Assembly (NCBI GenBank): GCA_004431415.1
Contig: QPMI01000551.1
Coordinates: 124,001 to 188,000 of the forward strand
Reading direction: 5' to 3'
DNA length: 64,000 nt
From: Cyanophora paradoxa
Lineage: Eukaryota; Glaucocystophyceae; Cyanophorales; Cyanophoraceae
The position numbers and the translations under genes were made by a program. This document shows, piece after piece, positions 9,960 to 24,860 of the stretch. Position 1 is the stretch's first letter, and the number at the start of each line of letters is the position of its first letter. Below the pieces are notes generated by a model, which was not told the origin of the DNA, searched no databases, and was given only the letters and a program-made list of their open reading frames with translations.

Positions 9960-11410
9960 TACGACGCCCAGGAGGCGGCGGGGCGGCGAGGCGGCGGGGC
10001 GGCGGGGCCGGCCGGGCCGGCCGGGCGGCGGGGCGGTGGGCCGGCACGGTACCCCCAGTCGCCCTCCGGCTCCGGCTCTTGTACCCCTGGCGGGCCGCTG
10101 GCGGCCTCCCGGCCACCCAGGGCTGCTGTCGGGCGCCGGCCGCCGGCGCGCAGGAGGAGGAGGGGAATCCCCGGGGCGGGGCGGCGGGGGCGACGAGGAG
10201 GACGACGGCGCGGAGGCGGGGCGGGCCCGCGAGAAGAAGGAGAGGAGGGTACCCCGCCTTGGGTCGGGGGCGGGCCGGGCGGGCCGGCGTCGACGTCGTC
10301 GGGGGGCCCCCCGCGCCCGCCGGAGGCCCCGCGGCCGCCCCTGCCCGCGGGCGCGTCGCCGGGCTTCTTCTTCCTGTCCGCCCGCCTGCCCCAGCCCTGC
10401 CAAGAGCCGGCCGTGAGCGCAGCGAAGTAACCGACGAGGAGATTAGTGGACCTGGTGGGGCTCGAAGGCGATGGGCCCGTCCCCGCCCCGCACGAGCCCG
10501 CGGAAGTGGCTCAGCATCGCCTGCAGCGAAAGGCGCGTGAGGAGATGGACTGCGGGGTGGAGAAGGAGGCGCTGACGGTGGGGACGAGGCAGGCCGAGCC
10601 GCCTGCGCTCGACCTCGCGCGCGATCGCCTCTCGCCGCTCCGCTTCCCGTCCTGCACCGCCTGTACGCTGCTGCTTCTGCAGCGGGCGTTGGCGGCGGCT
10701 TGAATTCACACTGGGGCCGGGCCGAGCACCCGCTTTGCGATGGTTTCGGACGGGACGCGTTCCTTCTGGAAAGTAAGGCTCGCCAGCTTCCGCCGCGCCT
10801 CCGTCCGCGCCGCCTCCGTCTCGTAATCGTGGACATATGCATGTCATGATCAGATCTGCGCCCCCTTCTCTTAGCTATGATAGCGCGGAGGCCGCAGCGG
10901 GCGCGGGGCGGGCGCGGACCTTGTGCCGCTCGACCTCCTCGCGCCACTGCGGCCACCAGCTCTTCATCCGCGCGAAGTAGTCCGCCTCCGTGGTCCGCCT
11001 GTCAGCAGCGATCGAGCGATCGACAGCCTTGCCGGCGAGCGCGAGCCTTGAAGTGCTCCACGGAGGATCTTTGAAGCTTCAGCTGCGTGTTCTTTGACAT
11101 CTGCTCGCCGCCGGCGTGATGAGGGGCAGGGCGCGGCCTGCGGTGGCGCTCGAAGCTTAAGCGTGCACGTGGCGCACCGCCTGCTTGCCGCGCACGCTCT
11201 CCTTGCGAGCATTGAACTCGACGCGGGCGACGCTTATCCGGCCCTCCAGCTCCAGCTTCCTGCTTATCTCGAACTCTACCTGCTCTCTGCGCTGCCGCCT
11301 GCGCAGAGGAGTCGGTGCAGGTCGCGTTCAAGTGCGCACCGGGCGCACAGCTCAAGCCGGCGCGGCTCAAAGGGGTCCATCTGTTCGAGAAGGTTCTCCA
11401 GCGACCCCAT
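9575..11410 (-). CDS. Unknown coiled-coil-type protein
   Basis: The start ATG at 11410 opens MGSLENLLEQMDPFEPRR. After a 41-nt intron (GTGCGC donor) the frame continues as RQRREQVEFEISRKLELEG and VEFNARKESVRGKQAV. Further exons read KNTQLKLQRSSVEHFKARA (near 11050-11090), TTEADYFARMKSWWPQWREE (near 10930-10990) and ARRKLASLTFQKERVP (near 10770-10800). The product is basic and rich in Lys/Arg/Glu heptad-like stretches. A frame stop lies at 10443, but a GT..AG intron (about 10383-10455) would bypass it and join a Lys/Arg/Gly/Pro-rich tail with a segment DADAITSFFTPG near 9785-9820, ending at 9575. I recognise no family. The 5' half is firmer than the tail. A 33-nt G run (poly-C on the sense strand) at 9926-9958 would be intronic. 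Confidence 0.4.
9926..9958. repeat. 33-nt poly-G tract
   Basis: An uninterrupted run of 33 G is the longest of several such runs in the window (others: 9504-9524, 26215-26234, 30736-30764, 31023-31045). Most fall within introns of minus-strand genes, so the sense strand reads poly-C. Confidence 0.9.
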
Positions 11411-11521
11411 TCCGGCCCGCACGCTTCCCGCTGAGCGTCAATCGAATTCCAAGCCGGCTAGTTGCAACGGAAGGAGGGTACGAAGCTTACAGCCACACCC
11501 AGCTCCCCCAGCACGCGGGCG
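11411..11521. promoter_or_regulatory. Candidate bidirectional promoter
   Basis: Only 111 bp separate the divergent start codons at 11410 (minus) and 11522 (plus). The interval contains the palindromic words GAATTC and AAGCTT but no obvious core element. Function is inferred from the head-to-head arrangement. Confidence 0.4.
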
Positions 11522-13398
11522 ATGGCGGGGGAACGCTCAGCGAAGCGAACACGTGCAGGAGTGCCAGCCGGGGCGGGCGTAGTTGAGTGTTCCATCGTCG
11601 ACTTGCCCGACGGCGTCCTCGGCCATGTTTTGCAGTCAGTCTCGCTGGCTCGCGCCTGGCCGCTTCGTGCGGTGTGCAGGTTCGTTACTCGCCGGCTCTC
11701 CCGGGCTCGCGCGGTGGCAGGATCCTTGCGGGCGCTTACCCGCGGGCGCGCCCGCGCTGCCGCGCAGGCGTTGGAGGAGCGTGATCGAGAGCAAAGCGTG
11801 GGAAGATGTCAAGCTGCGGTCGAATGATCGCGCGGACTTTCAGCAGCTCGCGTCGCTGCTCCGGAGCGAGAAGGTCAAGCTCGCTGCTCGCGCGAGTGTG
11901 CGGCTGGACGCGAGAATGGGAGCGGAGAGCGAGAACAATTTCAGCCTCGTCGCATCGGCCTGCGCCGTGCTGGCGGCCTGCAACAAGGACGGCAGCGTGG
12001 CGGAGGCAGACGTGTGCTTCGTGGCAGAACACCGCGGTAGCCTGGACAGCGTCGTGCATGCTTTCATCCTGGGCACCCTCGCAGCTCTCCGGCCGCAGCG
12101 TGCGGCGCGCAGCGCTCTGGAGAAGCTCTCCATTCGCCTGCAGAAGCCGGCGCCGGCGAATCAGGATGAGGGCTACGTTGCCCGTCTACGCGTTCAATCT
12201 GACCAGCAAGCGACCGCCGAGGACCTGCAAGCGTCCCTGCAGCCGTTGAGCAGCCTCCGCTCCCTCGAGCTCATGCCGAACGCGTTTCCCGTGGACAGCG
12301 CAGCAGCGGCGGCCATCGCCCGCAGCCTCCCGAACCTTCAGGCGATCCACTTTCAGCCATCAGACTGCAGGGCGCTTGCAGCCCTCGCGCCCCTATCAGC
12401 TCTGCGCGACGTTGTTAGCTGCTGGCACACTTTCATTTACGACACGGACCCTTCAGAGTTCGGCGACGCCTTCTCCACCTTAGCCAACGGCCCCGCTGGC
12501 AAGTCGCTGCGATCGATTGTCTTAGATCCTGATGATTCCGAGTGAGTGCTCTCGCGACTGCGGCTCGCCAGGAGCTAAGGTGCTCGCTCTGACCGATTCC
12601 TGTTCACAGTAAATTCTTCCCGATCGACAGCACGTGTCTACACGCCATCGCGAAGTTTCCTTTCCTTGAGGAGATAGTTATCGACGTGCGTCCATTTGGG
12701 CCCAGTTCTGCTCTCGTCTTGGGTCCATAACCGCGCGACGCATGCGCAGCTCAGCAGCGACGAACTGGAGTCTGCTGACCTCGCGGCATTCAAATCGTCA
12801 AGCTTGCGAAATGTGAGTGTGAGACTTGACGTTGAGGAGAGGTTGAGCGTCGAGCGCTTGCGAGCGCTTGCGTCGGCGTTTGCGAGTTGCCCGAATCTGT
12901 CTTCGCTGACGTTGGATCTGGAAATCTCATACGGTACACCGGCTCTAGATCTCCGCATTTATCCCGCACTGACCTCTCGCACAGACACCGTGGATGGAGA
13001 CGTTCACGAGGAGCCGGATCCGGAGGCTCTTTCACGCCTCCTCCGCGCATGCAGGCAGTTTCTGTGCGGCTTGACGCTCGATGTCAGGCGGCCTCTCAGC
13101 GCGTCGGAGGCGGAGGCCATCTCTCTCTGCGCAGAGCTGAAGTCTCTGCATGTGCACTGCAGAATTCGCTCCATCGCAGAGATCGGCCCGCTGCAGGTAC
13201 GCATGCGGCATGTGCCTCGCTTGCACGTCGACAAAGAAGTTGACCCCTCGACAGCAACTGGACGTCTCCCTCGAGAAAGTTCCGTCCCCGCAATTCGACA
13301 TTCATATTCGCTATCAGGATAAGGGCTACGAGAGCGTCGTTAAGCAGTTGCTGCAGGACGCTTTGCATTTTGCTAAGATCTCTGTCGTTCTTGTGTAG
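11522..13398 (+). CDS. F-box protein, paralogous in layout to the 7637 gene
   Basis: The ATG at 11522 (MAGERSAKRTRAG) leads into an F-box: IVDLPDGVLGHVLQSVSL, then WPLRAVCRFVTRRLSRA. After an intron near 11700-11770, a long exon runs to about 12543 with Ala/Leu-rich helical segments and Leu-rich repeats (LSSLRSLELMPNAF, LPNLQAIHFQPSDC). Further exons give FPFLEEIVIDV (12660-12686), SSSLRNVSVRLDVEERLS, CPNLSSLTLDLEISY (12890-12934), FLCGLTLDVRRPL and LKSLHVHCRI. The last exon (PQFDIHIRYQDKGYESVV) stops at 13396-13398. The repeated LxxLxL pattern supports a leucine-rich target-binding region. The likely role is SCF ubiquitin-ligase substrate recognition. Exon joins near 11700 and 12950-13000 are approximate. 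Confidence 0.7.
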
Positions 13399-13655
13399 TA
13401 TTCTAGTACAGCCGTGATGTCGTAACCAACATCACCTTTCTCATTCAATCTTTACAGGGCCCCGGCTGCGGGCCCGCATGCGCAGCCGGCCCCCGCCCCC
13501 GTCCACTGCGGGGGGATCGGGGTTCAGGGCGTGAAGTACCTTTGTCCGTCTCTCCCGTGCATAGGCGATATCTCTCGATCGACGTTTTTATTAAAGGCCT
13601 CTAGATCCGCTCTAGATCTGGACCGCGCGGCCGGGGGCGCCGATTGGCGCCGGCG

Positions 13656-13860
13656 GCAATGCACGTGAGGCGCGCAGTCAGTCGTCTTTTATATAGGCCT
13701 GGGCCGGGGCTTCTGCGTTCAAAGGGGGGATCCGGAGGGAGCAGGGGCGGGGGGGAGGGGAGGGGGGAAGGGGGAGGGCCGGGAGGCGAGGGCGGGGGAG
13801 GGGTACGAGGTCGACGCCGCTTCCGCCTACTGCCACCGGCCGCAGGGCGCCACGGGGCGG
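13656..13860. repeat. Duplicated F-box 3' flank, copy 2
   Basis: This is the second copy of the block at 9384-9600. It shares ATGCACGTGAGGCGCGC at 13659, GGCCTGGGCCGGGGCTTCTG near 13700 and GGGGTACGAGGTCGACGC near 13801, in the same order and orientation. Confidence 0.75.
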
Positions 13861-13902
13861 CGGAAGAGGCGGCGAGATTGGGCGCCAGATCTAGAAGAAG
13901 GG

Positions 13903-13942
13903 TTACGAGAGCGTAGTCAGGCAGTTGTTGCAGGACGCCTGG
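13903..13942 (+). pseudogene. Fragment of F-box gene last exon
   Basis: AGGGTTACGAGAGCGTAGTC followed by AGGCAGTTGTTGCAGGACGC closely matches 13321-13361 in the last exon of the preceding F-box gene, with a few substitutions, one of which turns the equivalent reading into a stop-containing frame. It is a short displaced piece and cannot be functional alone. Confidence 0.6.
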
Positions 13943-15139
13943 CCGTGCGCCAGGATTGATTGCTATTTATTGCAATAAGAATTCTGTACATGTGCTGCGG
14001 TCTGAATTCGAAATTGAATTATTTCAGGGTCACCGCACATTTCCTTGGAGCTCGAGAGGGTTGCAATTCAATGATGATGATTGTGCATGTCAAGTTGTCT
14101 TGATGGGCCAGCTGCAGTGTTCAATTGCAAGCTTTGCGGGGGGGGCTTTATAATCATAACTCAGCTGCGCCTCATGATCATACCCAGTATACGTATCCGG
14201 ATCCCTGATCATGAGCCTCAAGCTCCGGTCTGGATCCGGATCCGGGGCTTCTTCGAGTACGTGTACCCCATAACTCAAGTAGTATACGTAACAGTTGGGC
14301 CTCAAGTACGTATATATACCGTTACTTCGAGGCTCCGGACCCCCCCACTCCGCCCGCGGCCCCCGCGGCCGCGGCCGCCGTGCCCCCCCACGTGCACCCG
14401 GCTCCGGATCCAGACCCCCGGCCCACCCCACCCCAGCGCTCGCCGCGGCCGTCCGGATCCGGGATCCAGGGCAACTGTTGATATCGATCTTCCTTGGCCT
14501 GGTTTAATAATTTCTTGATATCAAGGTCGATTGAAATCATCGGATGCCGCGGCCGCCCAGACGAAGGACCTCGAACTCGAGCTTGAATTCTAAGATCATC
14601 GAATGCACGGCTATAGCCGCTGACTCAGTGAGCTAGGCTATAGCCGGATCTAAATTTTGTTACATTCAGGCACAAGACAACACGAGCCAGACACATTTTG
14701 AGATCTAAGATTATCAAACTCGGCCGACACTGAAACTGCATGGTGCCGAGGTGCATATGGATGTAGCGCGGAGGGCGGGGGCCCTCCGGTGAACAAACTA
14801 CAAGCAGTGCACGCCCCGCGATCGGCCGACAAAACCGAGTCGCGGGGCTACCGGTAAGCAGATACGATACGAAAACACTCGAAGCGCAAACCACACGAGC
14901 TAGATAGAATTCGAGGGCTATGTATCCACAAACGGCCATATGAAATATGAATGCACGCTCTACCTCTACTCCATGTCCACGCCGCTATCCTAGGTTAACG
15001 ATCGAAAGCTTCGAGGCTTCCTCTCTTTACCACGCGCCGCCGGGCCGCTGGCGCCAGCCGCGCGTGCTCCCACCCAGGCGCGTTTAGATCTGATGGTGCG
15101 CGCGAACGGAGTCCGTCAGACCAAGCTCCGGGCCCTGAA
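13943..15139. other. Intergenic, palindrome-rich spacer
   Basis: No gene is supported. Dense palindromic words occur (GAATTCGAAATTGAATT near 14006, TCCGGATCC repeated at 14196-14250 and 14404-14460, GATATCGAT near 14480). GGCTATAGCCG occurs near 14610 and 14637. A minus-strand stretch near 15000-15060 (WEHARLAPAARRRVVKRG) could be a last exon of the next gene, but this is unproven. Confidence 0.5.
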
Positions 15140-18100
15140 TCAAATATAATTTCGAGGTCTGCGCACCCATGCCTGGTACTCCTCCGACACCTCCTCCGCG
15201 GCGATCTCCTGGGCGGCGTTCTCGTGCTGCGGGCGGGCGGATGAGAGGGCGCGTCGGACGGGAAGGCGAACGTCCGGTCGGACAGATCGAAGCTGGGGCG
15301 AGCTAATGAGTGGTCTTCTAAGACCACTAACTGATTTTAATATTGAATCACATAGTGTCGTATGAGACTTCTTTCAATTATTAAGTTGCGCACCATGATC
15401 CAGGCCGGGTCCTGCTCGAACTCCTCGGGCGAGAGCCCCAGGGCGAAGGCGACCTCCTGGACTGCGTCGTCGAGCTGCCGGATCGAGCACTCCTCGGGCT
15501 GCGCGTGCAGGCGCCGCGGAGGCGCTTTCGTTAGGCGGGCGGGCGGCTGACTCGGCTGACTCGTCTGTCTACGCGCTGCGCTGCGCGGACCTGGGCGCGG
15601 ATGTCGTTCTGGCAGATCTGGGGCGGCTGGCCGCGGACGATCTTGACGATGACGGGCATCGCCGGCTCGTTGAGGGTCACCGCCGTGTCGGAGACCTGAG
15701 TCGGCGAGTCCGACGTCATTTCCTTGTGTGTGCCGGACCCGTCTAGATCTCCTCGCTGGCGCATGGCGCACCTCGACGAAGACGGTCTGCTGGGGCACGG
15801 CCTTGTTGATCTGCGTCGTCGGCTCGTTGACGTTGACCGTCACCTTCGGGATCGACACGTTGACGGGGATCTCCCTGCACGCTCGCCAGAGTCAAACAGA
15901 TGCATATGAATGTGCTTTGCCGGCGCACGGCATGGTGATGTTGATGGGGTCCTGGGGCAGGTTGACGGAGACCTTGGGCGCCGGGACGTTGACGTCGACG
16001 ACCGGGGCCGGGATGTCGACGCGGATCGGGTCGGTCGGCGAGTCGATGTGGACGGGGTACTCCGGCACGGTCACGTAGACGGGCTGCATCGGCACGTTGA
16101 CTGCGGCGCGCGGCGGCGAAGGCGGCGTCGGTAAGACCGAATGCGATTTGCAAGCGGGCGGGCGGGCGGGCGGGCGAGCGGGCGGGCGGGCGGGCGGGCG
16201 GACCGACGGAGGGCCCCTCGGGGATCTGGACGTAGACCTCCTGGGGCTCCGGCGTGATGCGGACGTGCGCGGGGGCGACCGGCACGTGCTGCTCGGTGGC
16301 CACGTCGCCGATGCTGACCTCCGCCGGCGGCACTGATCGCGATTCAGGCGGCGAAGCGGGGCGGCGGGCGGGCGGCGGGCGGGCGGGCGAGCGGGCCGCA
16401 CCGATGACGTCGACGTGCTGGCCGGGGGCGACGGCGTTGGCGGCCTCGACGCTGCCGACGGCGTGGACGGAGACCGGCGCCACGGTGACTGCGCGCGCGC
16501 GGCGGCGCCGGTCGGCGTCGGCTGCGGCGGCGGCGGCGCAACGGATCGAATGGGCGGCGCATGCGCACTGTCAACGCTGGACTCGGGGGCGGCGACCGCC
16601 TTAGCGATGCCGGTCGGGACGCTGCGCGCAGAGCTCAGACCGCGCATTGCGTGCGGCGCGCTTTAATTTCAGGTGCGCGGGGGGCGCATGCGCACTTGAT
16701 GGTCGGGGGCGGCACGTGGACGTTGATCTGGCGGGCCGGGGCGGTGGCGGTGACGGGCGCCGACGGCGGGTTGGCGTAGACCGGCGGCGGCGGCACGGTC
16801 ACGTAGATCGGGTCCGACTCGATGGTCACGTTCTTCTCGGGCAGCATCTGCGCGCGCGGACCGGACACGAGCGGCGCTCGGATTCGAACGCGGCCGATCG
16901 CGAGGCCTGGGCTCAAGGGGAAGCTCAAGGGACGGCACCTGGGGCCCGATGATCTTGACCGGGACGTTCTCGACGTAGACGGACTGGGGAGGCACGCTGA
17001 CGGTGGTGTTCTCCGGCGCGTTGAAGTTGACGGCGACATTCGAGTAGTCTGCCCCGATCGATACATGTCCGCGTCAGAGCTCCTCCAGAGCCGCGCGGCG
17101 CGGCGGGGCGCACCGTACGAGATGGGCGGGACGGAGACGGTCTGGCGGATCGGCTCCGAGGCCGCGAAGCGGACCTCCGGCTCGTGCGCCGCCACGGTCA
17201 CGGTCTGCGGGGGCGGGCGGACAGCGTTCAGACTCGGCCGGCGACGATTGCGAACGACGGGGCGGCGAGCTCGCTATCGCACCGAGGACGGGACGTGGAT
17301 CGGGGCGATCTCAGACGAGGTCACGTCGACGCGCGGGGCGTCGATGTTCACTGCGGGCGCCGTAAGCTTAAGCCGGCGCCGAACGCGATTTCTCGAGGCG
17401 GGGCCGGGGCGGGGTCACCGTAGACCGGGGTCTCCGGGGCCGCGACGTACTTGGGGGACGGGCCGACGTACGCCGACGCTGCGAAAGGCGGTGAGGAACG
17501 GGCGCGGGCGCGCATGCATGCGATCGCGATGAATTCAGAGCCGCCGGCGTCGCACCGTACTCGTACTCGATGGCGTTGGGGTTGACGCACTCGACGGGGC
17601 GGCACTCCTGCGGGGCGGCGACGGGCACGCTGGAGGTGATCGCCTCGCCGAGCGGCAGGTTCGAGAAGGTGAAGTCCCCGAACGCCTCGACGACCTCTGC
17701 CGCCGCGCCGTTCGTCACGGGGCGGACGGGCGGGGCGGGGCGGGGCGGGCGGACCCTCGGAGGACTCGTCGACGGTGGCGACGGCCTCGTCGAGCTGGGC
17801 GGCCGGGCAGGCGCCGCAGGTCGTGGGGATCTGGATGACGGGCGCCTGGCAGCCGCACGAGCCGTACGAGACGGGCGCGGGCGCCGCCTGCACGAAGCGG
17901 ACGTTCTCGGGGTGCAGGGGGCGGCAGAAGCTCTGCCCGTGGCCGCCCAGGTGGATCGACTGCGCGCGCGGGACGGATCGGACGCGGGCCGACAACGAAT
18001 TTCGCGAATTTCGGATCCGGAGGCGAACCTTGAAGACGGTGCCGTTGTTGACGACCTCGTCGGCGGACGGGAGCGGGCGCTCGTGGCGGATGATGGGGCG

Positions 18101-20345
18101 CTCCTCCTCTTCCTCGATCACCGAGCGCCGGCCGTAGCTGCGCTCCACCTGCGCTCCCGCGGCGGCGCCGTCGACCTTAACGTTATCGACAGGCTTCGCG
18201 GCTAGCGGGCATCGATATCGGCGAATTCGAAGAGCCGCGCGCACCACCTCCTCCTCCTCCTCCTCCTCCTCGAGCTTGCAGAGGCGGCTGCAGCCGTCGC
18301 CGTTGTGGCGGTTGCCGTCGTCGCACTCCTCATCGACGCGGTTCACCTGCCCCGCACAAGGCCAGCGGCGTCAGCCGAAATCTGAGCCGAAATCGAGGGA
18401 GCGACGCGCCTCGCCGTCGCCGCAGACGGGGCGCTCGACGACGGTGCAGCTCTCGCTGCAGGTGCCGTTGCGGGCGCCGTTCATGCTGCCCTCGTCGCAC
18501 TCCTCCGGGCCGTTCACGATGCCTGCGCTCCGCACGATCAATACAACTTCAGGTCAAATTTATTGAATGAAAGTCGAATGAAAGAGTCACCGTCGCCGCA
18601 GTAGATGCGCGGGACGACGGTGCAGGCCTTGCTGCAGTCGCTGTGGACCGTCCCGTTGAAGTGGCCCTCGTCGCTGCGGGCCGCCGCGCGCGTCAGCGCC
18701 GAAGGATGGAGGGCGACGGCGCTCAAGGGCGGAAGCTTAAACTTAAGCACCAGGCCTCGCCAGACTCGACCTTGCCGTTGCCGCAGACTGGAAAATTAAA
18801 GCGGAGGAGCGCAAGTCAGACGTCAAGAGCGGCGCGGGCAGCTGCGCCTGCGCCCGGAGCGCGCACCGGGCTCGCGGACGATCTCGACCTCGTTGCAGGA
18901 GGCGTCGCAGCCCGAGTTGTAGGCGCCGTTCAGGCTGCCGAGGTCGCTGCGCGCGCGGCCGAGGCGCTCGGCGTGAGCCCTCCGAGCCGAGAGGCGAGGG
19001 CCGAGGCGCTCGGCCGCGGCCGCGCGGCTCGCAGGGGCCATCCGCACCACTCCTCGCCGCGCTCCTCGCGACCGTTGCCGCACACGGCTGCGGGGGCGCG
19101 CGCGCGGGCCTGAGCCCAGGGGCCGAGGGGGCGGGGCGGGGCGGACGGACGCTCGTGGACGACAATGCACGAGTTCGAGCAGCCCGAGCCAGGCATGCCG
19201 TTCGAGACGCCCGCGTCGCACTGCTCGGGGTACTGCGAACGAGTCGATCATTATTCTAGATCTGAAATTCAAAATAAAACGCGAATCACTGAATTCACCT
19301 CCTGGATGCCGTTGCCGCACACCTGGACTGCGAGGAGGATCAGAGATCGATCGAAAACTTGATCTTGAAGCCGAGCGGGGCCGGCCGCGGGCGACTCACC
19401 CGGCTTCTGCTCGACCACCGGCTGCTTCTCGACGATGCGGACACTGTGGCACGAGGCGCTGCAGCCCGAGTTGTCGTCGCCGTTCATACCGCCGAGGTCG
19501 CTGCGCGCGGGCGCCGGCCCCGGGCTCGACCCCGGCCGGGGGCGGGGCGAGATCGAGAGGCGACCGGCGTTCGCACCACTCCTCGCCGTGCTCGAGGATG
19601 CCGTTACCGCAGACCGCTGCGGGGAAACAGGGCCGCGTCGACGTCGGCCGGGGGTACACAGCCGAGTCGGCCGGAAAGGGAAGGGGAGGGAAGGGCAGGG
19701 GGCAGAATCGAGGCGCCGGGCACGGCGGCCGCACCCATGTGGACGATCGAGCAGGAGGGGGAGCAGCCGGAGCCCGAGACGCCGTTCGAGGCACCGGCGT
19801 CGCTGCGCGCGCGCGCGCGGACGCCGGCGTGAGATCGAGAAGCGGGCCCGGAAGAGGGCGAGATCTAGAGGCGATCGGGGCCCGCACCAGGACTCGCCCG
19901 ACTCGAGAATCCCGTTTCCACAGACGGCTGCGGGGCCCGACAGGAAAGGAAAGGCACGTCAGAGCAGGGGGCGGGCGCGGTACGGGGGCGGCGCCCGCGG
20001 CCGCTGTCGAGGGCCGCCGGGGCGGGGCGCACGGAGGCGGGGCCCGTTGCACTCCATCGCCGGAGGCTTGGGCGGCACCTTGACCTCTGCGTGCGGCCCG
20101 CGCGCGTCGGACCCCGGCCCGGCGGGGGCGGCCGGGCGCGGGAGGGCCGCTCCGCGCACCGCCGGTGAGGACCTTGTTGCCATAAGTGCAGACGGCCTCC
20201 TGAGGGACTGCGGGGCGCGCGCGCGGCTTAGGCCCGACCTTCGAACTCCGGACCCGGGGGCGGCGGGCCGGGGCGGTTGGGCGATGCTCTACGGCTCACC
20301 CGTCTGCGCGTCGACACGAACGAAGCCCGCGAAATCCTGCGCGGG
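15140..20345 (-). CDS. Secreted-type protein: DUF4215 disulphide repeats plus Val/Pro strand repeats
   Basis: The gene is read from right to left. The N-terminal half has at least five repeats of the myxococcal-type cysteine-rich family (DUF4215): CGNGILESGESWC (near 19900), CGNGILEHGEEWC (19600), CGNGREERGEEWC (19050), CGNGKVESGEAWC (18770) and EECDDGNRHNGDGCSRLC (18300), each completed by NGxxxSGCSxSC-like halves. An intron regularly splits the repeat after the EEWC block. A Cys-containing linker (CGCQAPVIQIPTTCGACPAA) follows. Then come many short exons of alternating Val/Pro strands (VYVTVPEYPVHID, VVDVNVPAPKVSVN, VTIESDPIYVTVP, VTVNVNEPTTQIN). A helical end (EECSIRQLDDAVQEVAFALG) precedes the stop. 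DUF4215 repeats are usually extracellular, so a surface or secreted role is inferred. The 5' end is not resolved: a candidate exon DFAGFVRVDAQTG lies near 20300-20345 and no signal peptide was found. Confidence 0.6.
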
Positions 20346-21387
20346 CGGCGGTCTCAATATTCGGAGCGGCATCGCGGGACGCGGCAGGGCAAGGGAGCGG
20401 AAGGGGCCACGCGCGCGCGTCGGCGATTTTGGATTCTTATGACGGGAAATAAGCTAAAACTTGTAGGGACTTGGCCGAGCCTAAGCCTGCCCAGGGCCAG
20501 GCGGCGAACGGATGTGCGCATGTCTCGAGACGCAGGCCTAGGCCTGCTAGGGCGTCGGGGAGTCCGACGAGGACTCCCGAAGTCCCGAGGCTTCCAAGCT
20601 ATGCTTCAAGAGATTCCACAACTCCCTAACGCGAACCCGCTCTACGCGCGGCTAGCACGCGGACTAACGGACGCGCTTATGATCATCGGCAACTAAGTAG
20701 GATCGGTCCGTAAAATCGGTTGCGAGCCGGGAACAGGCGATTCTAACGATCCATCCCGCATGCTAGAAGCCTATCGCGGATGATCCGCCGAACGCGGCGA
20801 CGGGAGGGCGACTAACGGACGCGCTAATCGGCGCTGTCATGATAACGTGATCTGTTGAAAACCGGCTGCGCGGGGCGAACGCTAGAGGCTATCGCTCGTT
20901 TCCTTCTCTGCTTATATGTCTAGCATCGGCGGCTCGGGTCGCCGGCGCGACGCCGGTCCGCGGCGCGCACGCGCATGGATTCGCCGGGCCGCCCGCCCGC
21001 CGAGCGCGGGCTTCGCGAAACCGAGAGAGCTCACCGACATGGCGAGGACGAACTGCTGCACCTGCTGCTGCTGGTGCGGCTACGCTTCTTCGGGATCCCG
21101 AGGGCGTGGATCGGCGCCCGAAAGGAAATTAAAGCGGTAGCCCCAGGGGGGGGTGCCACCGTCGAACTTGCCAAGTTGGCGCTCCACCGACGACCACCGT
21201 CTCCACTTCAAAACGAAAAAACGATTTCCGCGAAGTACCGAAGACTCGAGTCTCGAGCACATGAAAAATCAATCTCGGACGATTCGACCTCCAAGTTCTA
21301 CCCCCTCCACCTTTGACTGTACCCCAAATTGTTTTTCTCTCCATTGGCACGGTTCGACTCCGGAAGGAGCAGTTAGTTCGTGAAAAA
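20346..21387. other. Intergenic region upstream of phosphoglucomutase
   Basis: No convincing gene is present. It holds a diverged direct repeat (see 20660-20900), a Cys-rich chance frame near 21040 and the presumed phosphoglucomutase promoter. The last 60 bp before the start codon are less GC-rich than the coding region. Confidence 0.5.
20660..20900. repeat. Diverged direct repeat, two copies
   Basis: GACTAACGGACGCGCT occurs near 20662 and 20812. Both copies are followed in order by ATGAT.A, GT.AAA..CGG, GCGAGC/GCGAAC and CTAGA(A/G)GC.TATCGC blocks, giving two imperfect copies of roughly 100-120 bp. No coding potential is apparent. Confidence 0.5.

Positions 21388-24860
<3,473 letters not shown>

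Noticed and set aside
9378-10403. Pro/Ala/Arg-rich ORFs of more than 300 residues on both strands
   Set aside because: Composition-driven frames crossing poly-G tracts; only short segments of the minus strand (for example DADAITSFFTPG) look like genuine exon sequence.
21010-21140. Cys-rich peptide frame NCCTCCCWCGYASS
   Set aside because: A short frame in a GC-rich spacer with no exon signals, no conservation evidence and a different composition from nearby genes.
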